From Pyrenula massariospora (Eukaryota > Ascomycota > Eurotiomycetes > Pyrenulales > Pyrenulaceae): DNA of 64,000 nt. The notes below the pieces were generated by a model. That model was not told where the DNA came from. It saw only the letters and a list, made by a program, of their open reading frames with translations, and did not search any database. The stretch is from NCBI GenBank assembly GCA_021030905.1, contig JAGFMI010000003.1:1798001-1862000 (forward strand), given 5' to 3'. Below are positions 22,498 through 33,038 of this stretch, one piece after another. The first letter of the stretch is position 1. Each line of letters starts with the position of its first letter. The translations under genes were made by a program, and so were the position numbers.

Positions 22498-22610
22498 TGT
22501 GCGATGTGGCTGCTGGGTCGGGTTGTGGGAGGTATGGCATGGGGGGGGGGGGGGGGGGGGGGGGGCGTTGCTCCGAATAGAAAAGGGAAAAGGAGGGGGG
22601 GGGGAAGGGG
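21790..22610. other. GC-rich island with C-to-G skew flip
   Basis: On the plus strand about 21,790-22,210 is dominated by CCC/CAC/CTC strings, and about 22,260-22,610 by GGG/GGT/GAG strings. The switch falls inside the coding sequence of the F-box-like gene. The island ends in homopolymer G tracts. Confidence 0.85.
22541..22604 (+). repeat. Poly-G tracts (G25 and G10)
   Basis: A run of 25 G occupies 22541-22565, and a second run of 10 G occupies 22595-22604. Both are in the 3' flank of the F-box-like gene. Lengths of such runs are often uncertain in assemblies. Confidence 0.9.
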
Positions 22611-23059
22611 TTAAAGAGGCTGGCTTACAGGGATGGGGTCCAGGAGTTACAGAGCGGGAGCTTGCTGTTCTCGAAGTGAAAAAAAGCTAGTATGATGATA
22701 AATGCACTACAGAGATTCCTGAAACATAGAGCGCGCTGACTGCTGCTGTTGAACTCGGACCTGGGAAACCCCGCCGCTCTGTAAGCGGATGCAACGAAAC
22801 CCATGATAGCCGTCTACGTCGGCATTGCCCCTTCAGATGCTCAATCTCCAAATGCGTCATCAACTCCATTGACACGGCAGGCTGAGGCCCGCTAAGTCTT
22901 TTGCACGTGAATATAGCAAGATAGACCATACTGTCCGTCTCTTGTAGTAGCCGACGCTTTTCCACCCGCGCGTCTTGATATCCCAAACCAATAATTTCCA
23001 ACCTCTTCAGCCGGGCATCTCTAATGCTTCGTTCCAAATATTCATTATATGCATGCTAC
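22566..23059. other. Convergent 3' region, two F-box genes
   Basis: About 0.5 kb between convergent genes. A 116-codon minus-strand frame (22687-23037) shows no recognisable motif and is not called. Confidence 0.45.
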
Positions 23060-25486
23060 TCAGAGACACGGGGCATATAGCTTGCCAAAGTTGTCGATGG
23101 CCTTCGGCGTTGACAAAAGCAATGAAGCCTTCGAAATCGGTTTCTTTCGTGGAGTCTTGCTCCGGGCAGCCTCCTTGGTCTTGACCTCCTCTTGCTTCGC
23201 ATCAAGCTCCGCGTCAGCTTTGATCATGTGCTCCAACAGCTCGCTGTCAGACGGCAGGTCCAGCAGATCCGTCACCCAGTTGCTTCCGCCGGTAGTTGTG
23301 TCGGAATGTTTCCGCTCGAAATGCTCGATCAGCGCTTGAAATGGCTGCGGGGTCCGTGCGAATTTGGTGTCGGTCAGGCCACGCACGCAGCTGAGGCAGC
23401 GGTGTTTGAAGGGAAGGTTCGCCTTGTCGTCCAAGCTGAGCTTCTTGAACGCATCCTTCAGACAGGCCAAAGGAAGTGGAGCGGAACGAGAGCCGGGCGA
23501 GAAGCAATCAAGGGCGTACTTGACAGCAATCTTAGTCTTATATTCGGCGAGGATGGTGCACGACTGCATAACCTGTGCCGCATGTAGAACGTTGTTGGAG
23601 AAATCGTCTTCTGAGAACCCGTGAAATGGGAGAACCTGTCTTCCTACGAACGCAGAATTGGTGTTCGTTGGAGGGGCTTGGATGTACCTGGGACGTTCGT
23701 TAGGGTCCCATTTGACATCTCTTTGAGCTGTCTGATGGACGGGTAGCATTGGAAGACATCTTGGCCATTCGACAGCATGGAAGGGGAATCTGTGGTCAGT
23801 GTAGCGTTGTTCGAAGGGTGCTCGGAGTGTGTGATAATTTTCGTTGTCTCCGCCGAAACAGGAATGCTTCATATGGATGTGCGCTAAGAGATCTTCGAAC
23901 TTGTACGTGGTCTTACAATCGTGTCTTGGGCAGCCTGGGCATCTGAACGACTCCAAGGTAACCTTGGCTCTTGATCTGTCCTCCCATCCTTGTACGAGCG
24001 GAGAGATGACGTTTTGAATGATCATCAAGGCATCATCCATAAGCAGGTTGTGATGTCCATGGGTACCATTTGCGCGAAGTCCATTGATTTGCGAAGCATA
24101 CGGCAGAGCATTCCAAATGTCATGAACCTCATTGAGAACCATAATAACTAGGTCAGCGTCGGCAACGCCTTTACTGAGCGTACGCGCAAGAATCTTTTGG
24201 GACAGTTCGAGAACAAAACGCTGTTCTGGCTTGTCTCGCTTCCTTCGATGGTCATGAATAGACAAGTACGCTCGAAGATCGGGCGAAACGTTATTGCCGC
24301 TAAACGGATCCACGTTTGTTCTCCTATCGATGTCCATAATCGACTGGACAATTGGCAAAGCATTCAAAAGCTTAGGCTTCAGGATCGCCCAGGATGTGGC
24401 GGTTGGTGCGCGATTCGAATTCAATGCATTCCTGAATGGTAACATTTTCTTCAACATTTCGGCCGGAATTGGCGGATTAAGCTTCTTAGCCTCCGCCTCA
24501 AAAAATTCGCTTCGGGCCAAACGGTGGCTAGGAAACCCACCGCGCGTTTCCCACGACCAGTCTTCCAGCTTTTTGATGGCCTTCCTTCGATCTGACAGCT
24601 CGACAAGCTTTAACGCCTTCCACGACTCTCTTCCCTCGACCGGCACCGAGTCATACTCTTGGCTGATCTTGGTGACATCGTTCTTCAAAAACACAGTCTT
24701 GGTGGTACTGGGTTGCAACCAGTTATGCGCTTCTTCATCATAGCTTTGTTGCTTTTGATATTTGCCACTGGAGAATTGCGCGCCAACGATCAGGTTAAGA
24801 AGAAAGTGCTTGCCAGGGTCTTCGAACATAAAGGCACGTGCCTCGCTAGCCTCGATGGTCTGGTTCTGCAGGCATTCGTTACAGAGCCGCAAGCCGTAGG
24901 CCCAGTATGCCTTCGCGGTGTTCGTTCGAACGCAGAAGTCTGCCATGCAGCCTCTGCCAACGCTCAATTCGGCAAGCTCCCGTTCCTTCATGTTAGGAAG
25001 TGGCTCAGGCGATTCTATCCCAAAGGTGTTAATACGGGCATTCTTGAATGTCACATCCAGCGCACGAAGCCGTTCCCAGAAAAATGAGCACACATTGAGC
25101 ATACTAAGCAGGTCTCGGGGATGCAGATTATCGCAGATGTGCAACCAGATATCCTCGGGAACCATCAGTGGCTCGCCTTTCGAGTTCTTCAGCGGACGGT
25201 TAACGCGCAATGAGGTCGGCCGGTCTTGCAATCGCCTCTTCTTCGCTGGTCGAGGTGGGACTGGTTGGATAGATATGCCTTGATCTATTCGTCGTTTGAT
25301 CGAATGGTGAGAATCGACGGGCGCCCATAAGACCTTGCTTGGACGGATAGCATTTTTGGTTGTCCCTGAACGGCTGCTACCACTTGCAGCAGGGTTATAA
25401 AATCCACCATTACTAATTACGGTGGTAGTGGGGGTAAACCTGGGGAGATAGATCGGCGAGTTGAATTTATAGGGTTGGTTCTCCAT
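23060..25486 (-). CDS. F-box protein with zinc-finger-like segments
   Basis: Minus strand, single exon, 808 residues from ATG 25486 (MENQPYKFNS). A basic stretch (RPAKKRRLQDRP) precedes an F-box at about residues 106-140 (MVPEDIWLHICDNLHPRDLL, then SMLNVCSFFWERL). A Cys-rich stretch follows (GCMADFCVRTNTAKAYWAYG, LRLCNECLQ). Two C2H2-like segments lie further on: FRCPGCPRHDC with HIHMKHS, and RCLSCVRGL with EHFERKHSD. This pattern suggests an SCF substrate receptor that may recognise targets through zinc modules; the target is unknown. The C-terminus is Lys-rich. It is head-to-head with the MFS gene across 1.1 kb. Confidence 0.78.
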   Translation of the reverse strand: MENQPYKFNSPIYLPRFTPTTTVISNGGFYNPAASGSSRSGTTKNAIRPSKVLWAPVDSHHSIKRRIDQGISIQPVPPRPAKKRRLQDRPTSLRVNRPLKNSKGEPLMVPEDIWLHICDNLHPRDLLSMLNVCSFFWERLRALDVTFKNARINTFGIESPEPLPNMKERELAELSVGRGCMADFCVRTNTAKAYWAYGLRLCNECLQNQTIEASEARAFMFEDPGKHFLLNLIVGAQFSSGKYQKQQSYDEEAHNWLQPSTTKTVFLKNDVTKISQEYDSVPVEGRESWKALKLVELSDRRKAIKKLEDWSWETRGGFPSHRLARSEFFEAEAKKLNPPIPAEMLKKMLPFRNALNSNRAPTATSWAILKPKLLNALPIVQSIMDIDRRTNVDPFSGNNVSPDLRAYLSIHDHRRKRDKPEQRFVLELSQKILARTLSKGVADADLVIMVLNEVHDIWNALPYASQINGLRANGTHGHHNLLMDDALMIIQNVISPLVQGWEDRSRAKVTLESFRCPGCPRHDCKTTYKFEDLLAHIHMKHSCFGGDNENYHTLRAPFEQRYTDHRFPFHAVEWPRCLPMLPVHQTAQRDVKWDPNERPRYIQAPPTNTNSAFVGRQVLPFHGFSEDDFSNNVLHAAQVMQSCTILAEYKTKIAVKYALDCFSPGSRSAPLPLACLKDAFKKLSLDDKANLPFKHRCLSCVRGLTDTKFARTPQPFQALIEHFERKHSDTTTGGSNWVTDLLDLPSDSELLEHMIKADAELDAKQEEVKTKEAARSKTPRKKPISKASLLLSTPKAIDNFGKLYAPCL

Positions 25487-26582
25487 GGCGATAAATATCT
25501 GAAGGACCAATGCCTAAGCCAAGTGGTAGCGCTTATAACAATATATGGGAAAGCTCTGCTTTAAACACTTCATAGGGCGCCAGCGACCAGAAAAGCAAAG
25601 TTTAAAAGACCGACGTCCGGATGCGATGGCGAAGAGAATCGCCTGTCTCCGCTTGCTAGGGCTAGCTCAAAATTAATTCAGTCGACGAGTCGCTGTAATC
25701 TCTGCTCTTGGGATAAATATCGGGATTGCTCGAAAGTTTGAGAGTTGAAAACGGACAATTAGCAGACGGGTCGGTTGGGCGCCGAGGTGCATCTAGGGCA
25801 GATTATGGTCTGTCAAACAATAGGATAGACATCTGACCAAAGTGAATGGACCATGGCACGGCGATTGAGGCTATCTGAAAATGATGTGACGGGCAGCGCA
25901 TTGTTGGCAACAATAATAGAGACCATGAACAGAGGTGAAGAGCAAGCACGGCAAAGAGAGAAGGGTGAGAAGGGTGAGATGAGAAGGGCGGCACACCCGT
26001 CGCTCCAGCCAGGCCTAGACCCGAAATGGCTGAGGTAGCCGACGGTGGAGTCCGCCTTGGCGCCGGGCGACATAAATAGCGAGCATGGCAAACAGAAGCA
26101 AAACTCGCTTCTGCTCACCATGGCATTTCCGAGCCGCGAGTCAGCAGCGCCCGCCTGGCATCAAGAAACTGCTTCGGTTCCGGCACCTTGAAGAGAGGAA
26201 CCTCGTTCGTCCCTTAACGATGGAATACGAGCATGTCCGGCACAAAGATCTTCCCCCGACATCGGCATGCACCTGCAGCTTTCTCGCATTCCGCTTTTTC
26301 CGCGTCTTTGCGTCTGCGGGGCGGCCGTCAGATCCTCGGATATGGGGCACTGGTCACCTGACCTCTCCCCACCCGTTTGCCTCCCGCCGCGAAGAAACAC
26401 ACCGGAACTCGACGGCGGGATCCCTGCCTGCATCTAATTACTAAGGGGCCAACTCGCCCAGAGGATTCGAGAAGTAAGCAAAGGTCCCAAGTAAAATGTT
26501 CACACAGCAGTGACAGTGACTATGAGACTTTCTCATGAAGGTTGGTGAAGCTTGGTCCTTCTCTATCATAAATACCTAAATT
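25487..26582. promoter_or_regulatory. Divergent promoter region, F-box / MFS
   Basis: 1.1 kb between two divergent genes. Short frames of 60-119 codons overlap on both strands without recognisable content. No specific site is identified. Confidence 0.45.
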
Positions 26583-28430
26583 ATGTCCCCAGCGGAGAGA
26601 TGGCATCAGCCTGAGAAGGAGGAGGGAGGGTTTGAAAGCGGCCAAAATTACTACGACCCTGATCTTGCCCATCCAGCACTTGGCTTCGACGATGAGCACG
26701 TTCCGGCGCCATCTCACACCACAGAGAGGAAACTGATGACCAAGATTGATCTCCGCTTGATCCCGGCTCTCAGTATTCTGTACCTTCTAGCGTTCCTAGA
26801 CCGGTACGTCACCAAATATCACCAGAAAACCATGGATCGGAGCTCATGCTTGCAGAACCAATATTGCGAATGCACAGGTATTCGGACTGGTCAAAGACCT
26901 TAAGCTTACCGGAAATCAATATAACACCGCCCTGACAATCTTCTTTGTCCCATACGTTCTCTTTGAGATCCCCAGCAATGTCATTTTAAAACGATTGAAG
27001 CCTCATGTCTGGCGTACGATCCCCCGATTATCCTTGTTGAGAAATCCCCAGAGAGGATCACGTCTTAGCATCTCAATTCAGTGACGATACTGTGATCGTT
27101 GGCTGATGTTTCTACCAGTTTCAATTTGCATGTTTGGATTTGGACTTATGACGATATGTCAGGGCCTGGTTACAAACTTTGGAGGTCTCCTGGCTACCCG
27201 TTTCTTCCTTGGTCTTTTCGAGACCGGGATGTTCCCCGGTAGTTTTTACCTGATTGGGATGTGGTACCGTCGGGATGAGGCACAGAAAAGGTACGAGCTG
27301 TGAACTGATGGGTTTCAGTTAAATGATAGGTTAATATTCTCAGGTATTCCTTCTTTTTCTCTTCAACGACTCTGGCCGGCGCCTTTGGTGGCCTGCTCGC
27401 TTCAGCAATTGGGAAGATGAACGGTGAGTTGTCTCTGTCCGATTTTGCGAGATTAGTCTCCTATTTTAGAACTTTGAGTGGCTTATGACGTGTAAAAGGC
27501 ATGCGAGGTAGGCTCGGCTGGAGCTGGATTTTTATCCTTGAAGGCACTTTGACATGCGTTGTCGCCTTCTCCTTCTTCTTCCTGCTTCCAGACTTTCCTG
27601 AGGATGCGAAATGGCTTAGCAAGGATGAGCGAGCCTATGTCAAGGCACGGCTGCAAGCAGACCAAGGCAAAAGTGCACTTGATCGGCGAATCACCCCACG
27701 GGACGTCGCCAATGTTTTCAAAGACTACAAAATCTTCATTGGTGGTTTAATGTACTTTGGATTAATCGTTCCCGCATACGGCTATGCGTTCTTCGCTCCT
27801 GCAATCATTCAAACGTATGGATACTCGCAGATTGGTACACAGCTACACTCCGTTCCGCCATGGGCAGCTGCATTCGGTTTTTCAATGATTGTGGCCTACT
27901 TCAGCGACCGACTAAAGCACCGCTTCCTTTTTACCCTCATCCCGATTGGGATTGCAATTGCCGGCTTTGGTATTCTCATCAGCACTCACACTAAACATCA
28001 TCTGGAGTATGGTGCGCTTTTTATGGTCACCAGCGGAACTTACTCCGCAATGCCGGTCATCGTGTGTTGGTTCAATATGAACCTCGGCGGCCACCATCGA
28101 CGGGCCGTAGGAACAGCTTGGCAGATAGGATTTGGTAATATTGGGGGTGAGTATATTGCGGTGAGAACTTTGGTTCAAGAGTTAACTAATCAACGCACCC
28201 TAGGCATCATTGCTACATACGCATTTCTAAAAAAAGACAAACCCGCTTATAAGCCAGGATACAGCATTTGCATTTCCTTCATCTGCCTTAGCGCGGCAAG
28301 CTGTATCGCGTACTTCATTGCGCTTATCAGCCAGAACCGCAAACGAGACAAGACTCACGACGTTGGCATGACTGAGTACGAGAAGATTGAGAAAGGTGAT
28401 CTCAGTCCCGACTATCGATACATGTTGTGA
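26583..28430 (+). CDS. MFS transporter, DAL5/anion:cation symporter type
   Basis: Six exons: 26583-26803, 26856-27013, 27119-27290, 27344-27423, 27499-28146 and 28204-28430; 501 residues, normal for the family. After a hydrophilic N-terminus come about 12 membrane segments, with family blocks KIDLRLIPALSILYLLAFLD, RTNIANAQVFGLVKDL, TRFFLGLFETGMFPGSFYLI, WYRRDEAQKRYSFF and GWSWIFILEG. DAL5-type carriers import small anions such as allantoate, nicotinate, vitamins or hydroxy-acids; the substrate cannot be read here. Five short introns (48-105 nt) were placed by frame. It lies next to a 2OG oxygenase and a P450. Confidence 0.9.
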
Positions 28431-29036
28431 GCTCGAGCGCAAATGCAGGCGTGGTACTCAGACAAAGGCGAGGCAATTCCATTGGAAAGGCGGCGGGCGC
28501 TAGTTGTTGAACCATGGCTCGGGTTAAGTTCTTAAAGCCAGTGAAATCTGATCACCGTCGCTTCCGATTGAAATTCAACCATATCAATGAACTGAAAGCA
28601 ATAAGAACAGGCCGCACGTCGGAAATATCGAAGACCAGATTTTAGAATCAAGGGTCGATAATGTCCGATATTTTTTGAAACCAAAAAGCAATGTCTTGAT
28701 ACTTTTTAGTACAAACTAAAATTTTCTTCCAATTTTGAACGTGCTATTTCCGGCAATCATGAAAGAAACATAGAATCTTGTCGAATATTCTTCCAGAACT
28801 AAGAGATCTCCCAGGCAATGACAGCTTGAACGATTTATGTATGTCACAGGTGGGGAAAATCTTTGAGAATGTTCCAGGGCTCAGGCAACGCCTCGATTAT
28901 TTACCCTTCCGGCTTAGTATGAAAAGCCACCTTTTTCCACGACGACATTGCATACGTTCTATTTGCGCGTTTCTTCTCAGAGAATATTAAATCTCTGCCA
29001 ATCCTACACAGCCGTCCTTGGCCCTGCCGTTCCCCT
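28431..29036. other. Convergent 3' region, MFS / 2OG oxygenase
   Basis: 0.6 kb, AT-rich around 28.65-28.75 kb. No gene is recognised. Confidence 0.5.
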
Positions 29037-29792
29037 TTAAGAATCTGTACCTACTTTCTCATACATCAAATCCGTGCGAAGGGTGTATTTCACCCCTGCT
29101 TCCACCTCTTCCCCAGAGTGCATGAGCCCCCGATGCTGAAAGACCAAAGCGCTCCCCATTCTCGGATTCACATGAAGCTCGTTGCCGAAGTCCATGGAAA
29201 TAAATTTCGTCGAGCCTCCTCGCAGACGCTCCGGTGCCGGATCCCGTTCGCCGCCGTTGAGGTATAAATGAACGGTGACCATGGAGAGCGAAGACCCGTC
29301 AGGGGTCTGGTAAGAGCCATCGCAATGCTCCCGGAAGTACTGCCCCTTTTCGTACTTCAAGAACCGCAGCCGCTCGTTCAGTCGCGTTGCTCTCCAGGTC
29401 TCTTTCCTTTTCACGGGACCATGTCCAGTGATCCTGGCTTTGTTCGAAAGGGTCAGGATTGAGTCCGGTATATAAGGCTTTATACGCTCCCAGAGCTTGT
29501 CGGCGACCTCTTGGGAGTCCCAGATGATTCTACCGCAGTCTCGGATGTCGGTGTAGAGCTTCTGCCGGCCATTTCCGACGTTGACCATGGCTTGGCTCCA
29601 GAGGTTTTCAGTCGTGCCCTGGGCTGCGGCGAGGATCTCGCTGCATTCCTGCGGAGTGAAGAGGTCGTCGATTTGTATAGCCCAGAGTTCAGAGTAGTCT
29701 ACCAAATTTGCACCCTTGAAATCGACCTGGTGAACGGGGGAAGCGGAAGCTGGCTTTGTGCCCAATAGGGAAAGAAGCTCGTCGGTAGCCAT
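29037..29792 (-). CDS. 2-oxoglutarate/Fe(II) dioxygenase, prolyl-4-hydroxylase-like
   Basis: Minus strand, single exon, 251 residues from MATDELLSLL. The iron triad is His156 and Asp158 (REHCDGSY) with His225 (RGLMHSGEEV). Arg239 (KYTLRTDLMY) should bind the 2-oxoglutarate carboxylate. LRFLKYEKGQYF and MVTVHLYLNGG are typical strands of the P4Hc-type double-stranded beta-helix. It could hydroxylate a protein side chain or a small molecule. The frame stays open upstream to an in-frame ATG at 29960, giving a 307-residue form with a basic N-terminus (see findings). It is head-to-head with the P450 gene. Confidence 0.88.
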   Translation of the reverse strand: MATDELLSLLGTKPASASPVHQVDFKGANLVDYSELWAIQIDDLFTPQECSEILAAAQGTTENLWSQAMVNVGNGRQKLYTDIRDCGRIIWDSQEVADKLWERIKPYIPDSILTLSNKARITGHGPVKRKETWRATRLNERLRFLKYEKGQYFREHCDGSYQTPDGSSLSMVTVHLYLNGGERDPAPERLRGGSTKFISMDFGNELHVNPRMGSALVFQHRGLMHSGEEVEAGVKYTLRTDLMYEKVGTDS

Positions 29793-30531
29793 TGTGTTAT
29801 GGTGATATGTTGTCACAGAGCGAGGCTTCTGAGATGGGAAATGAGGTGTTACTTTACCTACACCAAGCGGTGTGTATTGAAGTCTTTGGCCCAAAAAGCG
29901 GGTGTGCAATCTTAAAGAGAATAGCAGGCACTTTCGCAGATGAGAGCAGGCCAACGACATTTTCTATCATTAATCACAGCCGCTGAACTATAAGGCATTA
30001 GATGAACATTGAAAGAGTCAGAGGACGTGGCTGAGCCCCAGGCTCCAGTATGCCTTGTAGCGGCTGCTGCCTAAAGGGTACGACCCCTCAGGAGCCATAT
30101 TGCGGCACAGCTCTCTAGAATGCACAAGAGCAACGGGGTTGGAGGCTACCGGCTTCAGATCGAAATTTCTGTCCTACATGGAGAATTCTCGCTCAATCCT
30201 AGGGAGTCGCTGGAAAGTAATATGCATTTTTCGCGCTAAACTTCGCCGAGCGAGCGGCGTTGATGTCGTTAACAATGGGGCCAAAGTATCGGCGCACTCC
30301 TCGTTGCCAACCAGAGTGCTGCAGGTCGAAGCTAGGGAGCAGGAATCATGGCACATCCGTTCCGATTGTCAGCCGGTGAGGTGTGCCACGGTCTTCCCAG
30401 TCTTGCATCAATTTGAAACCCATTGTGAGGGGCTATGGTGAGCTGCTTGGAATCGTCAGACTCACTTGGAGACGTCAAAAGCTAGCGATTCTGTGTCGAA
30501 AGGTCGAGCCATCCTCCGGAGTTGATTCTAG
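29793..30531. promoter_or_regulatory. Shared divergent promoter, 2OG oxygenase / P450
   Basis: 0.74 kb between two oxidase genes transcribed apart, consistent with co-regulation. Part of it (29793-29960) may be translated in a longer oxygenase form. A 113-codon frame at 30100-30441 has no recognisable features. Confidence 0.45.
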
Positions 30532-32396
30532 ATGACACTTCAAAACATATTCATAACTTTAAGTGCGGCGGTCTTGATCCAGTATCTTTATCGTTTCACG
30601 CGCAATTACCGTGCGGCTCGCTCTACCGGCCTGTCCCTTATCGTCTCGCCCATAGATCCGTCTAACATCCTCTGGCAGATAGTTCGACCATGGCTGCACC
30701 CTTTTCTCCGGCTCCTACCAAACCCTTTGCACCAGTTCTACCGTGTTTCGTACATGGGCTGGAACTTCACGGACAAGGATCAGCTGCACAGAGAGTTGGG
30801 TCTGTTGATCTTCCACGTGAACCCTGGACGGAATGAGCTGTTCGTTGCAGACCCTGATGTGTTGATGGCCATGTTGGTGAAGCGGAAAGACTTTGTGAAG
30901 CCAGAGCTGTACAAGGTTCTCGACGTTTATGGACCAAATGTCAACACTGTCAATGGAGAGGACTGGGAGAGGCATCGAAGGGTCACTGGCCCCTGCTTTA
31001 ACGAGCGCGTCAGCTCACGCGTATGGAAGGAGGCTTCCAGTCAAGCCCAGGCCATGCTTCCCCGATGGCTCGCCACAGACGAGGGCAGGACGCGCAGCAT
31101 GGTCTATGATACAGGAATTGTAGCTCTGCACGTCCTTTCTGCTGTGGGATTCAATGTCTCTCATTCGTTTGGCGAAGGTGTCCAAAAGTTAGAAACTGCC
31201 GCTGGATACACGATGAATTACAGAGACGCGTTGATGACGGTGCTTTACAATGTTCATCTTGTTTTCCTTTTCTCGTTCAATTACAACGCAATGTTGTGGC
31301 CAATTATGCCAGAGTCGTTGAAAAGGGTTGGCCGTGCGGTCCTTGAATTCGGGTCCCACATGAAGGATATGCTAAACAATGAGAGAGACCTTCAACTGCT
31401 CAGTGGCTCTGCCGCATCACCTCCAAACTTGATGAGCACACTGATCCGATCGTCCGATGAAGCCACGACTAAGCACAAGCAAAAATCAAGTCAATTCCTT
31501 TCTGATGAAGAAATATCCGGAAACATGTTTGCTTTCAACCTTGCAGGGCATGACACCACAGCTAACACGATGGCGTTTGCCATAGCCCTGCTCGCGCTGG
31601 AACCAAAATGGCAGGAGTGGATTCGCAGTGAGATAAGGCAAGTGATGGCTGAATCTCCAGCTGCGGACTATGAGACGATCTTCCCGAAACTTAAAAGATG
31701 CCTTGCTATCATGGTGAGTATCTTTCATAAAGTTTTTTTAGTTCTCGCTCGACATTATGATCTGTGCGGCCCACACCAATCATCTATTCTCTTGGTCTTT
31801 TAGACATTCGTCTTTCAACTCATATTTCTTATTTACTCAAAAGTCCCACCTTTCTAATCAATGTAAAAATCCCTATACAGTACGAAACTCTCCGCCTCTA
31901 CCCACCAGGAACATTCATGCCGCGCACCCTCAATCCCTCCTCCACCATCTCTATTCCCGCCCTGGACAAGACAATCACAATCCCAACAGACACGAACATC
32001 ATCCTCAACCTCCTTGCCGTACAGACGTCACCCAGCTACTGGTCCCCAGACCCGCTATCTTTCCGCCCAGACCGATTCATCGAGTTTCCTCCCAACGCCA
32101 AGCACGACGACCTCAGCAAAACCTTAGCAGCAGAGTCCCTTATCACGCTGAAGCCCGGAACGTTCTGTCCGTGGGCCGGCGGACCAAGGGTGTGCATCGG
32201 GATGAAATTCGCACAGGTGGAGTTTGTTAGCGTGATGGTTCAGCTGTTCAAGGATACTGCGGTGCATCCGGTGGGTGGTGAGGAAGGTAGGAAAGCGCTG
32301 GCGGAGACGGTGGAGGACTCGGGGTATGATGGTGTTACGCTTGCGATGAGGAGACCGGGTGATGTGCACTTGCAGTGGGAGAAAGTGCCTGGGTGA
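30532..32396 (+). CDS. Cytochrome P450 monooxygenase
   Basis: Exons 30532-31713 and 31881-32396; 565 residues. An N-terminal membrane anchor (IFITLSAAVLIQYLYRF) targets it to the ER. The oxygen-activation helix has AGHDTTANT, the ExxR motif is ETLR (residues 396-399, directly after the splice), and the haem loop is WAGGPRVCIG with Cys about residue 499 (Trp replaces the usual first Phe). The 167-nt intron, long for this window, is placed by joining CLAIM to YETLRLYPP. The substrate and CYP family cannot be assigned safely. The 2OG oxygenase neighbour and MFS carrier suggest a shared metabolic task. Confidence 0.95.
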
Positions 32397-33038
32397 ATGC
32401 CGCATTTTGGTACGGATCAGAGAGAGGCGTGGCTTATTGAGCTGGCTCGATGAAAGATGGTGGGATCTGGAAAGAGGCTTGGATAACACAGTTTACTACG
32501 TTAAAAGTAGTTTCTTCTTGAATTAACGTCCGCTGGACAAAGCTGAGATTATTTCTAGATGCATGGGAGGGATTTTACAGAACAAGAGGACTCTGCTTTC
32601 AGTGCACGTCGGGGATTTCCCTCCTCCAGTTGAGACTGCCTTAAGCATTGACCACGGAAGTAGGACAAAATGAAGTGCACGTTTGAGATGTACCTGGACT
32701 GTTGGATACTCAAAAGACTACACGAAACATGTTATAATAGCGGAGAGAGATAAAGATACTTGGAAGAGGATGACCTATAAGAATCGGGAAAGGGGGATGA
32801 AGAAAGGAATGTCTAGAGTGTCTGGAACTGAGCCCTGAGTGTCAAAGGTCGAACGGCGATTGAGTTGAGATCGGGGGTGTGTACTCAGCTTCGAGGCGAC
32901 CACTGATCAATGTGGTCACAGCATCCCCGAAGAACATAAAAAACCTTCATTTGAAATCTTGAAAGAGCATTAATGTCTTGAAAGTAATCGTCACATTCCT
33001 TAGTTCCCTGAGCCAGGGTTGTCATCAAACAAAGTCTC
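32397..33038. other. Convergent 3' region, P450 / NOG2
   Basis: 0.64 kb between convergent stops. No gene or RNA feature is seen. Confidence 0.5.

Noticed and set aside
22687-23037. 116-codon minus-strand frame between the two F-box genes
   Set aside because: No recognisable content; lies in the 3' flank shared by convergent genes.
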